A DNA stretch of 34,585 nucleotides from Streptomyces sp. AV19 (GCF_015999245.1 NZ_JAEAMR010000010.1:167620-202204); one strand, 5' to 3'. Numbered from the stretch's first letter, positions 16,208 through 24,531 are shown. Made by a program: numbers and translations. The notes: a model not told the origin generated them from the sequence alone.

Positions 16208-17217
16208 CGGCAGCGGTGAAGGACGAGATCTCCCGGCTCCCCGTCACCCGGACCTGCTGCAGGAAGGCGGAGGTCTCGGCGATCCTGCGGTTCGCCGGCG
16301 GGCTGCACCTCGTCAGCGGCCGCATCGTGATCGAGGCGGAGCTGGACACCGGGATCGCCGCCCGGCGGCTGCGCAAGGACATCCTGGAGATCTTCGGGCA
16401 CGCGTCCGACCTGGTGGTGATGGCCCCCGGCGGGCTGCGCCGCGGCAGCCGGTACGTGGTGCGGGTGGTGGCGGGCGGTGACCAGCTGGCCCGGCAGACC
16501 GGCCTGGTCGACGGCCGCGGCCGGCCGATCCGCGGGCTGCCCCCGCAGGTCGTCTCCGGCGCCACCTGCGACGCGGAGGCCGCCTGGCGGGGCGCCTTCC
16601 TGGCGCACGGCTCGCTGACCGAGCCCGGCCGCTCCTCCTCCCTGGAGGTCACCTGCCCCGGCCCCGAGGCGGCGCTCGCCCTGGTGGGCGCGGCCCGCCG
16701 GCTGCAGATCGCGGCCAAGGCCCGCGAGGTGCGCGGGGTGGACCGCGTCGTCGTCCGCGACGGCGACGCCATCGGCGCCCTGCTCACCCGCCTCGGCGCC
16801 CACGAGTCGGTGCTGGCGTGGGAGGAGCGGCGGATGCGCCGCGAGGTGCGCGCCACCGCCAACCGGCTGGCCAATTTCGACGACGCCAATCTGCGCCGTT
16901 CGGCCCGCGCCGCCGTCGCGGCCGGGGCCCGGGTCCAGCGGGCCCTGGAGATCCTCGGCGAGGAGGTGCCCGAGCACCTCGCCGCCGCCGGCCGGCTGCG
17001 CATGGAGCACAAGCAGGCCTCGCTGGAGGAGCTCGGCGCCCTGGCCGACCCGCCGCTGACCAAGGACGCCGTCGCCGGCCGGATCCGCCGCCTGCTCGCC
17101 ATGGCCGACAAGCGCGCCCAGGACCTCGGCATCCCCGGCACCGAGTCCAACCTCTCGGATCTGGCCGACCTCCCCGAGGACGTCGTCGCCGGCATGGTCA
17201 AGGACATGGCCGGCTGA
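16198..17217 (+). CDS. whiA: Sporulation regulator WhiA
   Basis: 339 aa DNA-binding protein required with WhiB for the switch from aerial growth to sporulation septation in Streptomyces; it activates ftsZ, ftsK and related genes through GACAC sites. The N-terminal two-thirds have the LAGLIDADG homing-endonuclease-like fold without the catalytic acids (TRTCCRKAEVSAILRFAGGLH at residues 18-38; FLAHGSLTEPGRSSSLEVTC near 138). The C-terminal third is a helix-turn-helix (LRMEHKQASLEELGALADPPLTKDAVAGRIRRLLAMAD near 267-304). ATG at 16198 follows GGAAGG and overlaps the yvcK end by 10 bases; ATG at 16204 is a minor alternative. The sequence is close to full identity with S. coelicolor WhiA as I remember it; the C-terminal dozen residues differ. 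Confidence 0.97.
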   Translation: MAMTAAVKDEISRLPVTRTCCRKAEVSAILRFAGGLHLVSGRIVIEAELDTGIAARRLRKDILEIFGHASDLVVMAPGGLRRGSRYVVRVVAGGDQLARQTGLVDGRGRPIRGLPPQVVSGATCDAEAAWRGAFLAHGSLTEPGRSSSLEVTCPGPEAALALVGAARRLQIAAKAREVRGVDRVVVRDGDAIGALLTRLGAHESVLAWEERRMRREVRATANRLANFDDANLRRSARAAVAAGARVQRALEILGEEVPEHLAAAGRLRMEHKQASLEELGALADPPLTKDAVAGRIRRLLAMADKRAQDLGIPGTESNLSDLADLPEDVVAGMVKDMAG

Positions 17218-17298
17218 CGTCACCCGTACGGGACGCCGACGGGGTGGGCCGACAGGGTGAACCGCCCCCGGCGTCCGGCCGGTTGGGACCCCGCCCTA

Positions 17299-17328
17299 TT
17301 GACATGGTCATGGGCCATCGCAAGCCTT
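17299..17328 (+). promoter_or_regulatory. Candidate promoter for the M14 carboxypeptidase gene
   Basis: A perfect -35 TTGACA at 17299-17304 lies in the 152-base gap after whiA, about 65 bases before the ATG at 17370. The best -10 at 17-18 base spacing is only AGCCTT (17323-17328). The small palindromes TGACGTCA (17216-17223) and CCCGTACGGG (17224-17233) follow the whiA stop. Confidence 0.4.
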
Positions 17329-17369
17329 GCGTCCGTCATCGCACGGGACGGACAAGGCATGGGGGGTTC

Positions 17370-20333
17370 ATGAGACGCAGGACGAGAGCGATCCTCGTTG
17401 CGGCTTCGCTGCTGGCCGGCGGCGTGACCGCGGCACCCTTCGCACACGCGCGGCCGGACGCGCAGGCCACCCCGGCCGCCTCCGACGCGGTCAGGGTCTG
17501 GGACGCCGAGGTCACCGCGGCCCAGATGCCGCTCCTGCTCAGGGCGGGCGTCGACGGGCACGAACTGGGCCGCCCGCCCGCCGCGGGCAAGGCGGCGCCG
17601 GTCGAGCTCTACCTCACCGGCCGGCAGGCCGGCGAACTGCGCGCCCAGGGCGTCGAGCTCACCGAACGGCGCATCTCCCAGCGCACCCGCGAGCGCCTCA
17701 CCAGGACCGGCGACGGCGTCTTCCGCCCCTACAGCGGCAAGGGCGGGCTCCAGCGGGAGATCATCGACACCGGCCTCGCGCACCCCGGGCTCACCAAGGT
17801 CGTCAGCATCGGCAAGAGCCTGCGCGGCCAGGACATGCTGGCCGTCAAGATCGGCAAGAACGCGAGCCGCACCCGCGACGGCTCGAAGCCCGCCGTGCTC
17901 TACATGTCCAACCAGCACGCCCGCGAGTGGATCACGCCGGAGATGACCCGCCGGCTGATGCACCACTACCTCGACAACTACGGCAAGGACCAGCGGATCA
18001 CCAGGATCGTCGACAGCACCGAGCTGTGGTTCCTGCTCTCCGCCAACCCCGACGGCTACGACCACACCTTCAAGAGCCCGAGCACCCGGCTCTGGCGCAA
18101 GAACCTGCGCGACAACAACGGCGACGGGAAAACCGCCCCCGGCGACGGCGTCGACCTCAACCGCAACTTCCCCTACAAGTGGGGCTACGACAACGAGGGT
18201 TCGTCCGCCGACCCGGCCTCCGAGACCTACCGCGGCAAGGGCCCCGCCTCCGAGCCGGAGACCCGGGCGCTCGACGCGTTCGAGAAGCGGATGCGCTTCA
18301 CCTACGCCATCAACTACCACTCCGCCGCCGAGCTGTTGCTCTACGGCGTCGGCTGGCAGGTCGCCACCCCCACCCCGGACGACGTCCTCTACCGGGCGCT
18401 GGCCGGTACCCCGGAGAAGCCGGCGGTCCCCGGCTACCGGCCCCAGGTCTCCTCGGAGCTGTACACCACCAACGGGGAGGCCGACGGCCACGCGGCCAAC
18501 GCCAACGGGACGATGATGTTCACCCCCGAGATGTCGACGTGCCAGACGGTCTCGCGCGCCGACACCTCGGACCGCTGGGACCCCGCCGACTGCCTCTCCG
18601 GCTTCGGCTTTCCGGACGACGAGAAGCTGATCCGGGCGGAGTTCACCAAGAACATCCCCTTCGCCCTCTCCGTCGCGGAGAGCGCGGCCCACGCCGACCG
18701 CCCGTCCTCGGCCGTCGGGATGACGGCACCGGACTTCACCCCGGACGCCTTCACCGACTCCTTCGCCCGCGGCGCCGGCCAGCCCGTCGCCGTCACCGCC
18801 CGCAAGAGCCTGGCCGACAAGCGCCTCAACTACCGCATCGACGGCGGGAAGACGCGCACCGTGCCGCTCACCCCCTGGCGCGGCGGCAAGCGTTACGGCG
18901 GACACGACAACATCCGCTTCGACCAGTACCGCGGCACGGTCCGCGGCGCCCGCGAAGGCGCCAGGGTGCAGGTGTGGTTCACCGGCCGCACCCCCGGCGG
19001 CGGCACCACACGCAGCGAGCCCTTCACCTACACCGTCTGGCACCGGCCCGTCGCCGACACCCTGGTCATCGCCGACGAGGGCGGAACCGACCCGGCCCGC
19101 AGGCTCGCCGCGTACACCGAGGCGCTCGACCGCGCCGGACACCGGGCCGTCGTCTGGGACGTCGCACGGCAGGGCGCGCCCCATCCGCTGGGCGTACTGC
19201 GCCACTTCAGGTCCGCCGTCTGGTACTCGGGCGGCAACCGGCCCGGCGGCGCCACCCTGTTGGCCGTCCGCGACTACCTCAACGAGGGCGGGAAGCTCGT
19301 CGCCCTGGGCCCGGAGGCGGGCGGCGCGGCGCGCGTCGGCGAGGCCGACACCGACGACTTCGCCCAGTACTACCTGGGCGCCCACGGCCGCACCGCGCTC
19401 GCGCACCCGCGGCAGTTCACCGGCACCGGCCCGCTCGCCGGCGTCCGCGCCGACCTGGCCGACGCCCCCGGCAGCCCGCTGGACACCGCAGGGTCCTTCG
19501 TCACCACCTCCGACGTGCTCCCCGCGGACCGCTTCCCGCAGTTCCGCAGCCGCGGCGCCGGCGACTACCCGGGCCTGCGCACCGCCTTCGAGCCGTACGC
19601 CGGCGACGGGATGGCCGCCGCCCGGCACAAGGACCGGGCCTGGATGCGTCTGACGCGGAGCATCGACCTCACCGGTGTCCGCGCCGCGGACAGGCCCGCG
19701 CTCGGTTTCCAGATCAGCCACGAGACCGAGAAGGGCTTCGACAACGCCATCGTCGAGATCCGCACCGCCGGCGGGGACGACTGGACCACGCTGCCGGACG
19801 CGAACGGCGGCACCAGCGCCGAGGTCCCCGCGGACTGCGCCGAGAGCTCGTACCTCACCCTGCACCCCTTCCTCCGGCACTACCTCACCCTGCGTGACGG
19901 GTCCTGCTCGGCGCACGGCACCACCGGCGCCTGGCACCGCTTCACCGGTTCCTCCCAGGGCTGGCACCGCGCGTCCTTCGACCTGAGCGCGCACGCCGGG
20001 AAGAAGGCGGAGGTCTCGGTCTCCTACGTCACCGACGGCGGCTCCGGCGGGCCCGGCGTCTTCGTCGACGACGCCACCGTCACCGCGGGCGGCGCCGTCA
20101 AGGACACCGAGGGCTTCGACGCCCGCTCGCTCGGCCCGTGGACGGTTTCCGGCCCGCCGACCGGCAGTCCCGGCAACTCCGGTGACTGGGCCGCCTCCAA
20201 GGCCCTTTACCACTCGTCGGCCGCCGTCACCACCGGTGACACCGTGCTGTTCGGCTTCGGGCTGGAGCATGTGCGCGGGGTGCGGGAGCGCGCGGCTCTT
20301 CTGAGCGCGGCCCTGCACATTTTGCGTGTCTGA
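17370..20333 (+). CDS. Secreted M14-family zinc carboxypeptidase, large multidomain
   Basis: 987 aa extracellular metallopeptidase. ATG at 17370 begins a signal peptide (MRRRTRAILVAASLLAGG...FAHARPD). Residues 35-120 are a propeptide-like region. The catalytic domain (about 125-450) has the zinc motif H183-x-x-E186 in NQHAREW, the substrate-binding ANPDGYDHT and DLNRNFPY.W motifs, the third zinc ligand His317 in NYHSAAE, and catalytic Glu387 in MFTPEMST, all intact. A long C-terminal half follows: a beta-rich segment near 475-550, a region resembling the glutamine amidotransferase-like domain of immune-inhibitor-type peptidases (VIADEGGTDPARRLAAYTEAL...AVWYSGGNRPGG near 567-625), and a jelly-roll-like region with paired Cys (DCAESSY, DGSCSAHG). 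It probably degrades extracellular peptides. It is an independent unit between whiA and gap. Confidence 0.92.
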   Translation: MRRRTRAILVAASLLAGGVTAAPFAHARPDAQATPAASDAVRVWDAEVTAAQMPLLLRAGVDGHELGRPPAAGKAAPVELYLTGRQAGELRAQGVELTERRISQRTRERLTRTGDGVFRPYSGKGGLQREIIDTGLAHPGLTKVVSIGKSLRGQDMLAVKIGKNASRTRDGSKPAVLYMSNQHAREWITPEMTRRLMHHYLDNYGKDQRITRIVDSTELWFLLSANPDGYDHTFKSPSTRLWRKNLRDNNGDGKTAPGDGVDLNRNFPYKWGYDNEGSSADPASETYRGKGPASEPETRALDAFEKRMRFTYAINYHSAAELLLYGVGWQVATPTPDDVLYRALAGTPEKPAVPGYRPQVSSELYTTNGEADGHAANANGTMMFTPEMSTCQTVSRADTSDRWDPADCLSGFGFPDDEKLIRAEFTKNIPFALSVAESAAHADRPSSAVGMTAPDFTPDAFTDSFARGAGQPVAVTARKSLADKRLNYRIDGGKTRTVPLTPWRGGKRYGGHDNIRFDQYRGTVRGAREGARVQVWFTGRTPGGGTTRSEPFTYTVWHRPVADTLVIADEGGTDPARRLAAYTEALDRAGHRAVVWDVARQGAPHPLGVLRHFRSAVWYSGGNRPGGATLLAVRDYLNEGGKLVALGPEAGGAARVGEADTDDFAQYYLGAHGRTALAHPRQFTGTGPLAGVRADLADAPGSPLDTAGSFVTTSDVLPADRFPQFRSRGAGDYPGLRTAFEPYAGDGMAAARHKDRAWMRLTRSIDLTGVRAADRPALGFQISHETEKGFDNAIVEIRTAGGDDWTTLPDANGGTSAEVPADCAESSYLTLHPFLRHYLTLRDGSCSAHGTTGAWHRFTGSSQGWHRASFDLSAHAGKKAEVSVSYVTDGGSGGPGVFVDDATVTAGGAVKDTEGFDARSLGPWTVSGPPTGSPGNSGDWAASKALYHSSAAVTTGDTVLFGFGLEHVRGVRERAALLSAALHILRV

Positions 20334-20344
20334 CGCCACAGTGT

Positions 20345-20363
20345 CCCCCTCTTGACCAGGGGG
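20345..20363. promoter_or_regulatory. Dyad and -35-like element between the M14 gene and gap
   Basis: CCCCCT (20345-20350) / AGGGGG (20358-20363) forms a 6-bp stem whose loop carries TTGACC (20352-20357). It may be the terminator of the M14 gene or an operator over a gap -35 box. The downstream -10 is unclear: GTACAT (20378-20383) is the nearest, or TAGGGT (20397-20402) for a different start. Confidence 0.35.
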
Positions 20364-20472
20364 GCCTCCAATGTCACGTACATCGCCGGTTGGAGGTAGG
20401 GTCGGTGGTGGTCGGGGACATCCCATACAGCCGCCGGCGGACAGACCGGCACACCAACGAGGAGATCGGTTC

Positions 20473-21477
20473 GTGACGATCCGCGTAGGCATCAACGGCT
20501 TTGGCCGTATCGGTCGCAATTACTTCCGTGCGCTCCTGGAGCAGGGTGCGGACATCGAGATCGTCGGTGTCAACGACCTGACCGACAATGCCACCCTGGT
20601 GCACCTGCTGAAGTACGACAGCATCCTCGGTCGCCTGAAGCAGGACGTCAGCCACACCGACGACACGATCACCGTCGGTGACATGACGTTCAAGACGATG
20701 GCCGAGCGCGACCCCGCCAACCTGCCCTGGGGCGAGCTGGGCGCCGACATCGTCATCGAGTCCACCGGCATCTTCACCAAGCGCGAGGACGCGGCCAAGC
20801 ACCTCGCCGCCGGCGCCAAGAAGGTCCTGATCTCCGCGCCCGCCAAGGGCGAGGACATCACCATCGTGATGGGCGTCAACCAGGACAAGTACGACGCGGC
20901 CAACCACCACGTCATCTCCAACGCCTCCTGCACCACCAACTGCGTGGCGCCGATGGCCAAGGTCCTCGACGAGAACTTCGGCATCGTCAAGGGCATGATG
21001 ACGACGGTCCACGCGTACACCAACGACCAGCGCATCCTGGACTTCCCGCACTCCGACCTGCGCCGCGCCCGCGCCGCCGCGGAGAACATCATCCCGACCT
21101 CGACGGGTGCCGCCAAGGCCACCGCCCTGGTCCTCCCACAGCTCAAGGGCAAGCTGGACGGCATCGCCATGCGCGTCCCGGTCCCGACCGGCTCGGTCAC
21201 CGACCTCGTCCTGGAGCTCGACCGCGAGACCACCAAGGAAGAGATCAACGCCGCCTTCCAGAAGGCCGCCGAGGGTCAGCTCAAGGGCGTCCTCGAGTAC
21301 ACCGAGGACCCGATCGTCTCCTCCGACATCGTCAACTGGCCGGCCTCCTGCACCTTCGACTCCAAGCTGACGATGGTCCAGGGCACGCAGGTCAAGGTCG
21401 TCGGCTGGTACGACAATGAGTGGGGCTACTCCAACCGCCTGGTGGATCTGACCGTCTTCGTCGGCGGCCAGCTCTGA
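20473..21477 (+). CDS. gap: Glyceraldehyde-3-phosphate dehydrogenase
   Basis: 334 aa type I NAD-dependent GAPDH, converting glyceraldehyde-3-phosphate, Pi and NAD+ to 1,3-bisphosphoglycerate. GTG at 20473 follows GGAG with 8-base spacing; an in-frame upstream ATG at 20371 would add residues with no family counterpart. N-terminal Rossmann motif GINGFGRIGR at residues 6-15, VNDLTD near 34 (NAD type), catalytic nucleophile Cys153 in SNASCTTNC, catalytic His in TTVHAYTNDQ, and C-terminal WYDNEWGYSNR. The almost exclusive C-ending codons suggest high expression. It heads gap-pgk-tpiA. Confidence 0.97.
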   Translation: MTIRVGINGFGRIGRNYFRALLEQGADIEIVGVNDLTDNATLVHLLKYDSILGRLKQDVSHTDDTITVGDMTFKTMAERDPANLPWGELGADIVIESTGIFTKREDAAKHLAAGAKKVLISAPAKGEDITIVMGVNQDKYDAANHHVISNASCTTNCVAPMAKVLDENFGIVKGMMTTVHAYTNDQRILDFPHSDLRRARAAAENIIPTSTGAAKATALVLPQLKGKLDGIAMRVPVPTGSVTDLVLELDRETTKEEINAAFQKAAEGQLKGVLEYTEDPIVSSDIVNWPASCTFDSKLTMVQGTQVKVVGWYDNEWGYSNRLVDLTVFVGGQL

Positions 21478-21493
21478 TCCGAGCGATGTAAGG

Positions 21494-21537
21494 GACGGGG
21501 CTCGTACGACGCACTGGCGCGCCGTACGGGCCCCGTC
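21494..21537 (+). terminator. Strong hairpin between gap and pgk
   Basis: 15-bp stem with one G-T pair (21494-21508 / 21523-21537) and a 14-base loop, 16 bases after the gap stop and 38 before the pgk start. It has no T-run. It could terminate part of the gap transcript, leaving less pgk-tpiA mRNA, or protect a processed gap mRNA 3' end. Confidence 0.65.
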
Positions 21538-21575
21538 GCATGGCTGATACTCACGGAAGTCACCGGAGTCACCGT

Positions 21576-22787
21576 ATGAAGACGATCGACGAACTCATCG
21601 AGGGCGGCGTCGAGGGCAGGCGGATCTTCGTCCGCGCCGACCTCAACGTTCCCCTGGAGGGCACGACCATCACCGACGACGGCCGCATCCGCGCCGTCGC
21701 GCCGACCATCGCCAAGCTCGCCGAGGCGGGCGCCAAGGTGATCGTCGCCTCCCACCTGGGCCGTCCCAAGGGCGCCCCGGACCCGCAGTTCTCCCTGGCC
21801 CCGGCCGCGAAGCGGCTCGGCGAGGTCCTGGGCAAGAACGTCTCGTTCGCCACCGACACGGTCGGCGACAGCGCGAAGGCCACCGTCGCCGCCCTGGCGA
21901 ACGGCGAGGTCACGCTGCTGGAGAACCTCCGTTTCAACGCGGGCGAGACCAGCAAGGACGACGCGGAGCGCGGCGCCTTCGCCGACGCCCTCGCGGCGCT
22001 GGCCGACCTCTACGTCGGCGACGGCTTCGGTGCCGTGCACCGCAAGCACGCCTCGGTCTTCGACCTCCCCAAGCGCCTTCCGCACGCCGCCGGCGACCTG
22101 ATCGCCACCGAGGTCGGCGTCCTGAAGAAGCTCACCGACGAGGTCCGGCGGCCGTACGTGGTCGTGCTGGGCGGTGCCAAGGTCTCCGACAAGCTGGGTG
22201 TCATCGACAACCTGCTGAAGAAGGCCGACCGCATCCTCATCGGCGGCGGCATGTCGTACACCTTCCTGGCCGCCAAGGGCCACGAGGTCGGCATCTCGCT
22301 GCTCCAGGAGGACCAGAAGGCCACGTGCCTGGAGTACCTGGCCGAGGCCGAGAAGCGCGGCGTGGAGTTCGTCCTCCCCGTGGACGTCCTGGTCTCCGCC
22401 GACTTCCCGGACCTGAAGACCAAGGCCCCGGCCAACCCGGACACCGTCTCCTCGGACGCCATCCCGGCGGACAAGGAGGGCCTGGACATCGGCCCCAAGA
22501 CCCGTGAGCTGTACGCCTCGAAGCTCGCCGACGCCGGAACGGTCTTCTGGAACGGCCCGATGGGCGTCTTCGAGCACCCCGATTACGCGAACGGCACCAA
22601 GGCCGTCGCCCAGGCCCTGCTCGACTCGCCGGGCTTCACCGTCGTCGGTGGTGGCGACTCCGCCGCCGCCGTGCGCACCCTGGGCTTCGACGAAAACGCT
22701 TTCGGCCACATCTCGACCGGTGGCGGCGCCAGCCTCGAATACCTCGAGGGCAAGACGCTCCCCGGCCTCGCCGCACTGGAGGACTGA
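21576..22787 (+). CDS. pgk: Phosphoglycerate kinase
   Basis: 403 aa, the length usual for streptomycetes. It transfers phosphate from 1,3-bisphosphoglycerate to ADP. ATG at 21576 has GGAG at 21565-21568 (7-base spacing) and the family N-terminus MKTIDEL; an in-frame ATG at 21540 is unlikely because it lies against the hairpin. Motifs: RADLNVPLEG near residue 17, SHLGRPKG near 59, VVLGGAKVSDKLGV near 196, and C-terminal nucleotide-binding VVGGGDSAAAV near 355. It ends 6 bases before tpiA. Confidence 0.97.
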   Translation: MKTIDELIEGGVEGRRIFVRADLNVPLEGTTITDDGRIRAVAPTIAKLAEAGAKVIVASHLGRPKGAPDPQFSLAPAAKRLGEVLGKNVSFATDTVGDSAKATVAALANGEVTLLENLRFNAGETSKDDAERGAFADALAALADLYVGDGFGAVHRKHASVFDLPKRLPHAAGDLIATEVGVLKKLTDEVRRPYVVVLGGAKVSDKLGVIDNLLKKADRILIGGGMSYTFLAAKGHEVGISLLQEDQKATCLEYLAEAEKRGVEFVLPVDVLVSADFPDLKTKAPANPDTVSSDAIPADKEGLDIGPKTRELYASKLADAGTVFWNGPMGVFEHPDYANGTKAVAQALLDSPGFTVVGGGDSAAAVRTLGFDENAFGHISTGGGASLEYLEGKTLPGLAALED

Positions 22788-22793
22788 AAAACC

Positions 22794-23570
22794 GTGAGTG
22801 CACGTACCCCGCTGATGGCGGGCAACTGGAAGATGAACCTCAACCACCTGGAGGCCATCACCCACGTCCAGAAGCTCGCCTTCTCCCTCACGGAGAAGGA
22901 CTTCGAGTCGGTCGAGGTCGCCGTACTGCCGCCGTTCACCGACCTGCGCTCGGTGCAGACGCTGGTCGACGGCGACAAGCTCAAGATCAAGTTCGGCGCC
23001 CAGGACATCTCGGCGCACGACTCCGGCGCGTACACCGGTGAGATCTCCGGCGCGATGCTCGCCAAGTTCCGCTGCTCCTACGTGGCGGTGGGCCACTCCG
23101 AGCGCCGCCAGTACCACGGCGAGTCGGACGAGCTCTGCAACGCCAAGGTGAAGGCCGCCTTCAAGCACGGCGTGACCCCGATCCTCTGCGTCGGCGAGGG
23201 CCTGGACGTCCGCAAGGCCGGCAACCAGGTCGCCTACACCCTGGCCCAGCTGGACGGCGCCCTGAAGGACGTCCCGGCCGAGCAGGCCGAGACCATCGTC
23301 ATCGCCTACGAGCCCGTCTGGGCCATCGGCACCGGCGAGGTCGCCACCCCCGAGGACGCGCAGGAGGTCTGCGGGGCGATCCGTGGCCGCCTGGCCGAGC
23401 TCTACAGCCAGGAGCTGGCCGACAAGGTCCGCATCCAGTACGGCGGCTCGGTCAAGTCGGGCAACGTCGCCGCGATCATGGCGCAGCCGGACGTGGACGG
23501 CGCCCTGATCGGCGGGGCCGCGCTGGACGCGGACGAGTTCGTCAAGATCGTCCGCTTCCGCGACCAGTAG
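22794..23570 (+). CDS. tpiA: Triosephosphate isomerase
   Basis: 258 aa (beta/alpha)8 barrel that interconverts dihydroxyacetone phosphate and glyceraldehyde-3-phosphate. GTG at 22794 with GGAGGA at 22778-22783, which lies in the end of pgk. Catalytic residues are all present: Lys in AGNWKMN (residues 8-14), His in VGHSERR near 99, and Glu in IAYEPVWAIGTG near 170; the phosphate loop is YGGSVKSGN near 216. Translation is coupled to pgk. Confidence 0.97.
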   Translation: MSARTPLMAGNWKMNLNHLEAITHVQKLAFSLTEKDFESVEVAVLPPFTDLRSVQTLVDGDKLKIKFGAQDISAHDSGAYTGEISGAMLAKFRCSYVAVGHSERRQYHGESDELCNAKVKAAFKHGVTPILCVGEGLDVRKAGNQVAYTLAQLDGALKDVPAEQAETIVIAYEPVWAIGTGEVATPEDAQEVCGAIRGRLAELYSQELADKVRIQYGGSVKSGNVAAIMAQPDVDGALIGGAALDADEFVKIVRFRDQ

Positions 23571-23578
23571 CAACTATG

Positions 23579-23599
23579 ACGACGGGCCCCGCCCGTCGT
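23579..23599 (+). terminator. Terminator after tpiA
   Basis: Perfect 9-bp inverted repeat ACGACGGGC (23579-23587) / GCCCGTCGT (23591-23599), 3-base loop, 8 bases after the tpiA stop. Confidence 0.7.
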
Positions 23600-23606
23600 A
23601 CCCTGT

Positions 23607-23644
23607 CGGGGCCGGGACCGGCGCGAACGCGCCACCCGGCCCCG
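23607..23644 (+). terminator. Second, nested hairpin after tpiA
   Basis: A 10-bp stem CGGGGCCGGG (23607-23616) / CCCGGCCCCG (23635-23644) encloses a GGCGCG (23620-23625) / CGCGCC (23628-23633) hairpin. Together with the preceding hairpin it should separate gap-pgk-tpiA from secG. Confidence 0.6.
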
Positions 23645-23648
23645 CAGC

Positions 23649-23684
23649 GTTAACGTTGTTAACGTCCTGACCTGTCCGTGACAG
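23649..23684 (+). promoter_or_regulatory. AT-rich GTTAACGTT repeats and dyad upstream of secG
   Basis: Two tandem 9-base units, GTTAACGTT (23649-23657) and GTTAACGTC (23658-23666), each containing the GTTAAC palindrome and a TAACGT -10-like hexamer, stand out in this GC-rich DNA. A small dyad CTGTC (23672-23676) / GACAG (23680-23684) follows. This is probably the secG promoter/operator. Confidence 0.4.
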
Positions 23685-23705
23685 TCCGAGAGAGTTGGTC
23701 CAGCC

Positions 23706-23942
23706 GTGGTCATGGGGTTCTCGATCGCCCTCATCGTCTTCAGCCTGCTGATGATGATGCTGGTGCTCATGCACAAGGGGAAGGGCGGCGGCCTGTCCGA
23801 CATGTTCGGCGGCGGTATGCAGTCCTCCGTCGGCGGCTCCTCGGTCGCCGAGCGCAACCTCGACCGGATCACCATCGTGGTGGGCCTGCTGTGGTTCGCC
23901 TGCATCGTGGTGCTCGGCCTGCTGATGAAGTTCGACAGCTGA
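23706..23942 (+). CDS. secG: Preprotein translocase subunit SecG
   Basis: 78 aa inner-membrane subunit of the SecYEG channel. GTG at 23706. Two hydrophobic helices (residues 4-20 and 54-74) flank the conserved loop KGKGGGLSDMFGGGMQSSVGGSSVAERNLDR, the SecG hallmark. Linkage of secG to tpiA is common in Gram-positive and other bacteria. A Tat-independent secretome (for example the M14 and papain-like peptidases here) would use this channel. Confidence 0.95.
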   Translation: MVMGFSIALIVFSLLMMMLVLMHKGKGGGLSDMFGGGMQSSVGGSSVAERNLDRITIVVGLLWFACIVVLGLLMKFDS

Positions 23943-24074
23943 CGCTCCGTCGTACCCGCGGCCTATGATGGAACCCGCGCCGCGCGGCCGGTTCGTGTAA
24001 CTCCTGCCGCTGGACGCGCGTTGGGCCTTCCGTAGACTGGGGCGCTCGCAGCGGAGCGGACTGTCACGCTCCGC
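23939..24074 (+). promoter_or_regulatory. Promoter region and 5' leader hairpin of the RbpA-family gene
   Basis: Two promoter candidates: CTGACG (23939-23944)-N19-TATGAT (23964-23969), overlapping the secG stop, and CTGGAC (24010-24015)-N17-TAGACT (24033-24038). The leader from the second would contain an 8-bp hairpin GCGGAGCG (24051-24058) / CGCTCCGC (24067-24074) just before the ribosome-binding site AGGGAG (24088-24093). Confidence 0.4.
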
Positions 24075-24101
24075 CGCACCATCACGCAGGGAGTTACGAC
24101 C

Positions 24102-24437
24102 GTGGCAAGTGGCAACGCGATCCGGGGAAGCCGGGTCGGGGCGGGGCCGATGGGGGAGGCGGAGCGGGGCGAGTCGGCCCCGCGTCTGCGCATCTCCTTC
24201 TGGTGCTCGAACGGGCACGAGACGCAGCCGAGCTTCGCCAGTGACGCACAGGTGCCGGACACCTGGGACTGCCCGCGCTGCGGCTTCCCGGCCGGCCAGG
24301 ACCGGGACAATCCGCCGGACCCGCCGCGCACCGAGCCCTACAAGACGCACCTCGCGTACGTCCGGGAGCGACGCAGCGACGCGGACGGCGAGGCGATCCT
24401 CGCCGAGGCGCTGGCCAAGCTCCGTGGGGAGATCTGA
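24102..24437 (+). CDS. rbpA: RbpA-family RNA polymerase-binding protein (paralogue type)
   Basis: 111 aa. GTG at 24102 after AGGGAG with 8-base spacing. The RbpA layout is visible: an N-terminal IRGSRVGA tail, APR, a core domain with SFASDAQVPDTWDCPRCGFPAG, basic linker and RT..L.YVRERRSDADGEAILAEALAKLRGEI, the sigma-interacting helix. It has the zinc-type Cys (C35, C56, C59) that streptomycete RbpA proteins carry and mycobacterial RbpA lacks. It differs strongly from the main S. coelicolor RbpA as I remember it and probably is the second, RbpB-like copy. RbpA binds RNA polymerase and sigma-HrdB/SigA and stabilises open complexes. It stands between secG and pgi as its own unit, with a strong terminator after it. 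Confidence 0.85.
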   Translation: MASGNAIRGSRVGAGPMGEAERGESAPRLRISFWCSNGHETQPSFASDAQVPDTWDCPRCGFPAGQDRDNPPDPPRTEPYKTHLAYVRERRSDADGEAILAEALAKLRGEI

Positions 24438-24466
24438 CGAACCGACCCGACGCACCGCCAGCACTG

Positions 24467-24508
24467 ACCGGCCCGGCCGGAAGGACCGTTCCTTCCGGCC
24501 GGGCCGGT
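24467..24508 (+). terminator. Very strong hairpin terminator after the RbpA-family gene
   Basis: Perfect 19-bp stem (24467-24485 / 24490-24508) with the 4-base loop CCGT, 29 bases after the stop and followed by a short T-containing stretch. It separates the gene from the pgi promoter at 24532. Confidence 0.85.
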
Positions 24509-24531
24509 GGTGTTTCCGGGAGCTACCGCCA

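Noticed and set aside
17220..20519. Long open frame antisense to the M14 peptidase gene
   Set aside because: Typical mirror frame in high-GC DNA; no motif and no ribosome-binding site.
23671..23679. TGTCCGTG before secG as a damage-type promoter
   Set aside because: The third core base is wrong (C instead of purine) and no TAnnnT follows after 8 bases.
23970..23993. ECF/sigma-R promoter GGAAC...GTT before the RbpA-family gene
   Set aside because: The spacer is 16 bases rather than 18-19 and the -35 is GGAAC; too weak compared with the exact sites at pgi and tkt.
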